From: Synergistaceae bacterium | GTDB lineage: Bacteria > Synergistota > Synergistia > Synergistales > Synergistaceae | NCBI GenBank assembly: GCA_031274465.1 | Contig: JAISQC010000034.1 | Span: forward strand, 1-18,090 | Direction of reading: 5' to 3' | Length of the DNA stretch: 18,090 nt | In this document: one piece after another, positions 14,869 through 18,090 of the stretch | How positions within the stretch are numbered: the stretch's first letter is position 1 | Layout of the letters: each line of letters begins with the position of its first letter | Position numbers and translations under genes: made by a program | The notes under the pieces: generated by a model | Told to the model about the DNA's origin: nothing | The model's database searches: none | Seen by the model: only the letters and a program-made list of their open reading frames with translations

Positions 14869-16794
14869 TCACTTTATCCGTTCGAGCGCCAAGGACAGCT
14901 CCTCCCATCTCTCGCAGGAGGATTTCAGCGATTCCTCGATGTCTTTTCTTTCCAGCATCAGGCTTTGCACTTTTTTGGAATTGGATAGGGTCTGCGGGTC
15001 GCACAGCATCGCGTCGATTTCGTCGCGGCGCGATTCGTATGCCGAGATTTTCCCCTCTATGGCCTCAACTTCGCCCGCAAAAACGCGCCGCTCCCTGTAA
15101 AGCCTGTTTCGATCCTCCGATTCGAGCCTTCGCTTTTTCCTGGCGTCGGTCTTTTCAAGGCGCGCGCTTCCCGGAATGCCGCCGGATGCGGACAACGCGT
15201 CGCGCCGCTCGATGAATTGCGAGTAGTTGCCAGGGTAATTGTAGATTTTGCCGTCCCTTAACTCAAACACGCGCTCTGCCAGGCTGTCGAGGAAAAACCT
15301 GTCGTGCGACACGATGAAGAGCGTCCCGCCGTATTCGAGCAGCGCCTTCTGGAATATCTCGCGGGTGTTCATATCCAGATGGTTTGTCGGCTCGTCGAGG
15401 ATCATCAGGTTGGAGTCCGACAGGAGAAGCTTGAAGAGCGCCACCCTCGATTTTTCGCCGCCGGACAGGACGCTTATCGGTTTTCTTATATCGTCTCCTG
15501 AAAAAAGAAATGCGCCGAGCAGGTTTCGCCGCGCCGCCTCGGTCATGTCCGATCCGGCGCGGGTCACCTCCTCCCACAGGGTGTGCGAGTAATCGAGGTT
15601 TTGCGCGCTCTCCTGCGAAAAATACGCGCGTTTGACGTTGTGCCCGAACTTGACGCTTCCGGAGTCAGGCGCTTCCGTCCCAGATATCAGCCTCATCAGG
15701 GTGGATTTGCCGGCGCCGTTCACGCCCACCAGGGCCACGCGCTCGCCCCGGTGGATTTCCAGGCTGACGTTCGAGAACACCTCAATTCCGCCATAGCTTT
15801 TGGAGATGTTTTGGGCGGATACCGCCTCGTATCCGCTCCGCGGCGCTTCGGGGAATTTTATCCTGACGCTTTTGCCTTGCTGCGGGGCTTCGTACGCCTC
15901 CATTTTTTCGAGTTGTTTGATTCGGCTTTGAACCTGCGACGCCTTGCTCGCCTTGTAGCGGAATCGCTCCACGAAATGCCTGATGCGGTCTATCCTCTCC
16001 TTCTGGTTTTCGATATTTTGCTCAAGCCGCGCGCGGGCCTCTTCCTTCTCCGCCAGATACCGCTCGTAGCCCATGGAGTAGTGGGTTATCGCCCCGTCGG
16101 ACAGATCCGCGATCTCGGTCGCCATCCGGCTCAGGAAGCGCCGGTCGTGGGATACGAAGACCATGGCCCCGCGATGGTCGCGAAGCCAGCCTTCCAGCCA
16201 TTCCATGCTCTCCGTGTCGAGATGGTTGGTTGGCTCGTCGAGCAGCATGAGGCGGGGCCTTTGCATCAGGATGGCGGCAAGGGCTATCCTCATTCGCCAT
16301 CCGCCCGAGAATTCGCCGCACGGCCTGTTCGTGTCGCCGGGGGCGAACCCCAGCCCGCGCAGGACCTTTTTCGCGGTCGGCTCGAACTCGTACCCCCCGC
16401 AGTGCGAATAGGCGCGCTCGAGCTCCTCGTGCCGGGCGAGCGCCGACGCCAGCTCTCGCGTGCCTTCGCCGAGCTCGGATATTCTGCCCTCGGCCTCAGA
16501 CAGGCCGCGCTGAAGCGAGGATATCCCGGAGACGTCCCTCAGGAACTCCATGACGCTGCCGCTTCCCAGCTCGACCAAGTCCTGCGGCAGGTACCCGGCG
16601 GTGACGCCGCGGTCGTACTCCACGCGCCCTCCGTCTGGCTCGATCTTCCCCGCGAGGATTCGAAGCAGCGTGGTCTTTCCGGCGCCGTTGTCCCCCACAA
16701 GCCCGACCCTTGCCTGATCGGAGATCATCCAGTCTATGTCTTTCAGAATGGTCTTTTCCCCGAAAGCGATAGAGAGGTTTTTTATCAGAATCAG
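14869..16794 (-). CDS. ABC-F family ATPase (translation factor type), CTG start
   Basis: 641 residues with two ABC domains and no membrane segment. Domain 1: Walker A GDNGAGKTT (34-42), signature FSGGWRMRIALAA, Walker B LMLLDEPTNHLD. Linker: a charged helical arm (EARARLEQNIENQKERIDR, then KASKASQVQSRIKQLEKME) that in relatives enters the ribosomal E site. Domain 2: GVNGAGKST, LSGGEKSRVALFKLL, LMILDEPTNHLD. The end is a ~100-residue coiled coil as in Uup/YdiF types. The first ATG (16728) would remove the first beta strand; the 22 codons before it encode LILIKNLSIAFGEKTIL and KDIDW, the normal family N-terminus. The first of these is CTG at 16794, preceded by AGGAGG with 8-nt spacing; no ATG, GTG or TTG is available in frame. 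Housekeeping or antibiotic-protection role cannot be told apart here. Confidence 0.93.
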   Translation of the reverse strand: MILIKNLSIAFGEKTILKDIDWMISDQARVGLVGDNGAGKTTLLRILAGKIEPDGGRVEYDRGVTAGYLPQDLVELGSGSVMEFLRDVSGISSLQRGLSEAEGRISELGEGTRELASALARHEELERAYSHCGGYEFEPTAKKVLRGLGFAPGDTNRPCGEFSGGWRMRIALAAILMQRPRLMLLDEPTNHLDTESMEWLEGWLRDHRGAMVFVSHDRRFLSRMATEIADLSDGAITHYSMGYERYLAEKEEARARLEQNIENQKERIDRIRHFVERFRYKASKASQVQSRIKQLEKMEAYEAPQQGKSVRIKFPEAPRSGYEAVSAQNISKSYGGIEVFSNVSLEIHRGERVALVGVNGAGKSTLMRLISGTEAPDSGSVKFGHNVKRAYFSQESAQNLDYSHTLWEEVTRAGSDMTEAARRNLLGAFLFSGDDIRKPISVLSGGEKSRVALFKLLLSDSNLMILDEPTNHLDMNTREIFQKALLEYGGTLFIVSHDRFFLDSLAERVFELRDGKIYNYPGNYSQFIERRDALSASGGIPGSARLEKTDARKKRRLESEDRNRLYRERRVFAGEVEAIEGKISAYESRRDEIDAMLCDPQTLSNSKKVQSLMLERKDIEESLKSSCERWEELSLALERIK

Positions 16795-16860
16795 CCTTGT
16801 TCCCTCCTGTTGAACCCCAATTGCCGCGATGGCCAGCCAAAGATAAAGGAGATGACCGTC

Positions 16861-17004
16861 ATGGTGAGGAAGAGTGTATCACGTTGTGGCAAGATTGCAG
16901 AAAAGCCTAACCGTCGCGCTGCGCTTAAAATAGCCTGCGGCCATTTATGGCAATTGCAATGGGGGAGTGACCGCTTTATTTCGCATATTCGCCGGTCGCA
17001 ATGA
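16861..17004 (+). CDS. candidate small basic protein of 47 residues
   Basis: ATG at 16861 has AAGGAG 9 nt upstream, a strong ribosome site in a region without other genes on this strand. The product is strongly basic (starts MVRKSVSRCGKIAEKPNRR, ends ISHIRRSQ), with no signal or family resemblance. It would be divergent from the ABC-F gene and overlaps that gene's leader. No promoter is obvious. Such a match can arise by chance, so confidence is low. Confidence 0.25.
   Translation: MVRKSVSRCGKIAEKPNRRAALKIACGHLWQLQWGSDRFISHIRRSQ
16873..16878 (-). promoter_or_regulatory. possible extended -10 of the ABC-F gene
   Basis: Minus strand reads TACACT at 16878-16873, preceded by TGA, forming an extended -10 (TG-A-TACACT). 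A weak -35 (TCTGCA) lies 17 bp upstream. Transcription would begin near 16866, giving a 72-nt leader before the CTG start. Confidence 0.3.
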
Positions 17005-17068
17005 AAATATCGCAATGAACATAGCGTTTTGAGGAAAACGTCAAAAATTCTCGTCTTATCTTTTTCAT
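16976..17068 (-). CDS. candidate short reading frame of 30 residues upstream of the ABC-F gene
   Basis: On the minus strand an ATG at 17068 (begins MKKIRREFLTF) is preceded by GGGGGGACGGAG and runs to TAA at 16976. A run of six G followed by GGAG near the ATG makes initiation possible. It lies 180 bp before the ABC-F start in the same direction. ABC-F resistance genes often have leader peptides, which is why I list it, but nothing else supports expression. Confidence 0.2.
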   Translation of the reverse strand: MKKIRREFLTFSSKRYVHCDIFIATGEYAK

Positions 17069-17141
17069 GCGCTCCGTCCCCCCTTATATTCAACAAAAAT
17101 AAATGATTTTTGTTACGGATAGTCTACAAAATTTCGCGGCA

Positions 17142-17159
17142 CCGTTCGATGACGAACGG
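17142..17159. repeat. perfect 7-bp hairpin
   Basis: CCGTTCG (17142-17148), loop ATGA, CGAACGG (17153-17159). It is the most stable small dyad in the spacer. There is no adjacent T-run, so it does not look like an intrinsic terminator. Confidence 0.5.
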
Positions 17160-17170
17160 CGCTGTTTCGC

Positions 17171-17205
17171 ATTTTGCCCTTTGTGTGCTCCGCAAATTTT
17201 GCCCT
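17171..17205. repeat. direct repeat ATTTTGCCCT, two copies 25 bp apart
   Basis: The 10-mer occurs at 17171-17180 and 17196-17205, each preceded by CGC or CGCA. It lies just 5' of the 9-bp dyad at 17207-17228. Possible protein-binding site or chance. Confidence 0.4.
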
Positions 17206-17206
17206 G

Positions 17207-17228
17207 AAACTTTTATTGTTAAAAGTTT
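17207..17228. repeat. perfect 9-bp inverted repeat
   Basis: AAACTTTTA (17207-17215), 4-nt loop TTGT, TAAAAGTTT (17220-17228). It is strongly AT and lies about 70 bp upstream of the mraZ -35 box. It could be an operator or a promoter-proximal structure; being AT-rich and without a GC core it is a poor terminator candidate. Confidence 0.5.
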
Positions 17229-17296
17229 ATTTATATACATTTAGTTACGCGCAAATTCATTGATTTCTTTTCCCTAAGAAAGATTCGCCAAGGCGC

Positions 17297-17325
17297 TTGC
17301 AAAGAGATGAAAGACATGATATTGT
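17297..17325 (+). promoter_or_regulatory. promoter of mraZ / division cell-wall cluster
   Basis: TTGCAA (17297-17302), exactly 17 bp, TATTGT (17320-17325), with an extended -10 TG directly before it (TGA-TATTGT). Transcription is expected near 17332. The first MraZ repeat begins at 17324, inside the -10 box, so occupied operator and RNA polymerase should exclude each other. Confidence 0.7.
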
Positions 17326-17358
17326 GTCAAAAAGTGGCATGCAATGTCAGAAAGTGGC
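17324..17358 (+). promoter_or_regulatory. MraZ operator: four 5-bp repeats with exact 10-bp period
   Basis: GTGTC (17324-17328), GTGGC (17334-17338), ATGTC (17344-17348) and GTGGC (17354-17358) are spaced exactly 10 bp apart, so they fall on one face of the helix. MraZ proteins are known to bind short TGGG-like or AAAGTG-like repeats with a 10-bp step upstream of their own gene. Here two copies read AAAGTGGCAT in full. The array covers the -10 box and transcription start, which fits autorepression. Confidence 0.8.
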
Positions 17359-17381
17359 ATAAAGGGGGGTGACTGATCCAG

Positions 17382-17810
17382 ATGAAAGCCATCGGCGGCT
17401 TCGACCATAAGCTCGACCCAAAGGGCAGGATCGTTCTTCCCTCGTGTTTCCGCGAGGCATTGGGCGACCGCGTGGTAGCGGCAGTCATCGACGGACAGTG
17501 CATCTCCGTGTACTCGGAAAGCAGCTGGGAGGACGTCATTGCGAGGCTGAACGAGATTTCGATGCAGTCATCCAAGGGAGACGCTATACAAAGGCGAATT
17601 CTGGCCTACTCCTTCATGCTTGAAATAGATTCGATGGGGCGCATACTCATTCCGGAAAAACTGCGCGCTACCGTTGGCATTATACAGAATGTGAGGGTAA
17701 ACGGGAAGGACAAAAAACTTGAGATATGGGATCGCTCGCTGTGGGAGAAATTCATGAGCGAGACGGAATCGCTGGCATCCGACGTAAGGGAACTCGTCCC
17801 GGGCCTGTGA
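17382..17810 (+). CDS. mraZ: MraZ, transcriptional regulator of the division/cell-wall cluster
   Basis: 142 residues, usual MraZ length. It has two tandem AbrB-like DNA-binding halves, each with the family motif: HKLDPKGRIVLPSCFRE near residues 9-25 and EIDSMGRILIPEKLR near 81-95. MraZ assembles into a ring that contacts several operator repeats and controls the dcw operon. The ATG at 17382 follows a run of six G about 12 nt upstream, slightly long spacing; no better in-frame start exists. The stop overlaps the rsmH ATG by one base. The four-repeat operator at 17324-17358 suggests it represses itself and rsmH. Confidence 0.95.
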   Translation: MKAIGGFDHKLDPKGRIVLPSCFREALGDRVVAAVIDGQCISVYSESSWEDVIARLNEISMQSSKGDAIQRRILAYSFMLEIDSMGRILIPEKLRATVGIIQNVRVNGKDKKLEIWDRSLWEKFMSETESLASDVRELVPGL

Positions 17811-18090
17811 TGATGGAAAACCACGTCCCGGTCCTTCTGTCCGAAGTCATAGGCATCTTTGGCGAGTGCGTAGCGGGCGGCGAGCCGCTGATAGTCGACG
17901 CCACCCTGGGCGGGGGAGGCCATTCGGACGGGCTCCTTGGAAAATTTCAAAACCTGATGGTCGTGGGTTTTGACCGCGACGGAACGGCGCGGGAGATCGC
18001 AGGCGAGAAGCTGTCGAAATACGGCGAGAGGGTGCGGATAATGCCCGGAAATTTCAGCGAGATGGCGGATCTCGCGCGCGATATCCAAAG
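17810..18090 (+). CDS. rsmH: 16S rRNA (cytosine(1402)-N4)-methyltransferase, 3' partial
   Basis: The first ~93 codons only; the gene runs off the right edge. RsmH (MraW) methylates N4 of C1402 in the 16S rRNA decoding centre using S-adenosylmethionine. The start MENHVPVLLSEV, the SAM-binding DATLGGGGHSDGLL and the following VGFDRD are diagnostic. Two ATGs are possible, 17810 (overlapping the mraZ stop TGA by one base) and 17813. Order mraZ-rsmH is the standard beginning of the dcw cluster, so ftsL, penicillin-binding protein and mur genes are expected beyond the window. Confidence 0.94.
   Translation, partial: MMENHVPVLLSEVIGIFGECVAGGEPLIVDATLGGGGHSDGLLGKFQNLMVVGFDRDGTAREIAGEKLSKYGERVRIMPGNFSEMADLARDIQ

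Larger units (their letters stand above)
16795..17323. other. AT-rich intergenic region between the ABC-F gene and mraZ
   Basis: Apart from its ends, this spacer has no convincing gene. It holds two very short candidate reading frames (listed separately), a 7-bp hairpin at 17142-17159, a 10-bp direct repeat ATTTTGCCCT (17171-17180 and 17196-17205), and a 9-bp perfect dyad at 17207-17228. The stretch 17080-17290 is clearly richer in A and T than the neighbouring genes. Both flanking genes read outward, so promoters for both should lie here. Confidence 0.6.

Noticed and set aside
15583..17004. Long plus-strand open frame opposite the ABC-F gene
   Set aside because: It is the antisense of a clear ABC-F coding sequence, with composition typical of a GC-rich shadow frame. 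Only its last ~47 codons lie outside the gene and are listed separately at low confidence.
1..18090. CRISPR array, tRNA, rRNA, insertion sequence or phage gene
   Set aside because: No regularly spaced direct repeats other than the MraZ operator, no cloverleaf-like sequence, no transposase or integrase motif seen on either strand.

Overview
The window is about 18 kb of gene-dense, GC-rich bacterial DNA with many ATA (Ile) and AGG (Arg) codons, frequent GTG/TTG starts and several 4-bp ATGA gene overlaps. It ends in the start of a division/cell-wall cluster (mraZ-rsmH). The mix of an anaerobe-type citrate lyase (citDEF), c-di-GMP proteins, a YaaH-like GH18 enzyme and Shine-Dalgarno sites of the form GGGGG/AGGAGG suggests an anaerobe. 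A member of the Synergistota is my best guess from the overall style, but no 16S or similar marker is present and this is inference. I see no tRNA, rRNA, CRISPR array, insertion sequence or phage gene.

Layout. (1) 2-1508, plus: permease (5' end cut by the window edge) and ATPase of an SsuBC/TauBC-type ABC importer. (2) 4629-1539, minus: a tightly packed three-gene operon of a membrane metallophosphoesterase, a small helical protein and a secreted GH18 hydrolase. (3) 7348-4744, minus: a NYN-domain protein followed by a membrane-anchored serine-hydrolase-family protein that has lost most catalytic motifs, closed by a clear intrinsic terminator (4668-4690). (4) 7533-10741, plus, divergent from block 3: two overlapping membrane proteins with c-di-GMP domains. 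The first has a degenerate GGDEF domain. The second has a degenerate GGDEF domain and an EAL domain with its key residues in place. (5) 10895-13624, plus: citD-citE-citF, the three citrate lyase subunits, without citC/citX/citG nearby. (6) 13695-14868, plus: a small secreted protein with its own sigma70-type promoter, then a sirtuin (CobB type). (7) 16794-14869, minus: an ABC-F ATPase whose real start appears to be a CTG codon behind a perfect AGGAGG. (8) 16795-17381: a 587-bp AT-rich spacer with several dyads, and at its right end a promoter overlapped by four exact 10-bp-spaced repeats that match an MraZ operator. (9) 17382-end, plus: mraZ and the start of rsmH.

The most noteworthy points are the CTG start of the ABC-F gene, coupled by overlap to an upstream short reading frame; the four-repeat MraZ operator sitting on the mraZ -10 box; the serine-hydrolase pseudoenzyme; and the two-gene c-di-GMP module in which both GGDEF sites are dead but the EAL site looks intact. 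I found no convincing wholly new multi-gene system; most genes fall into known families.
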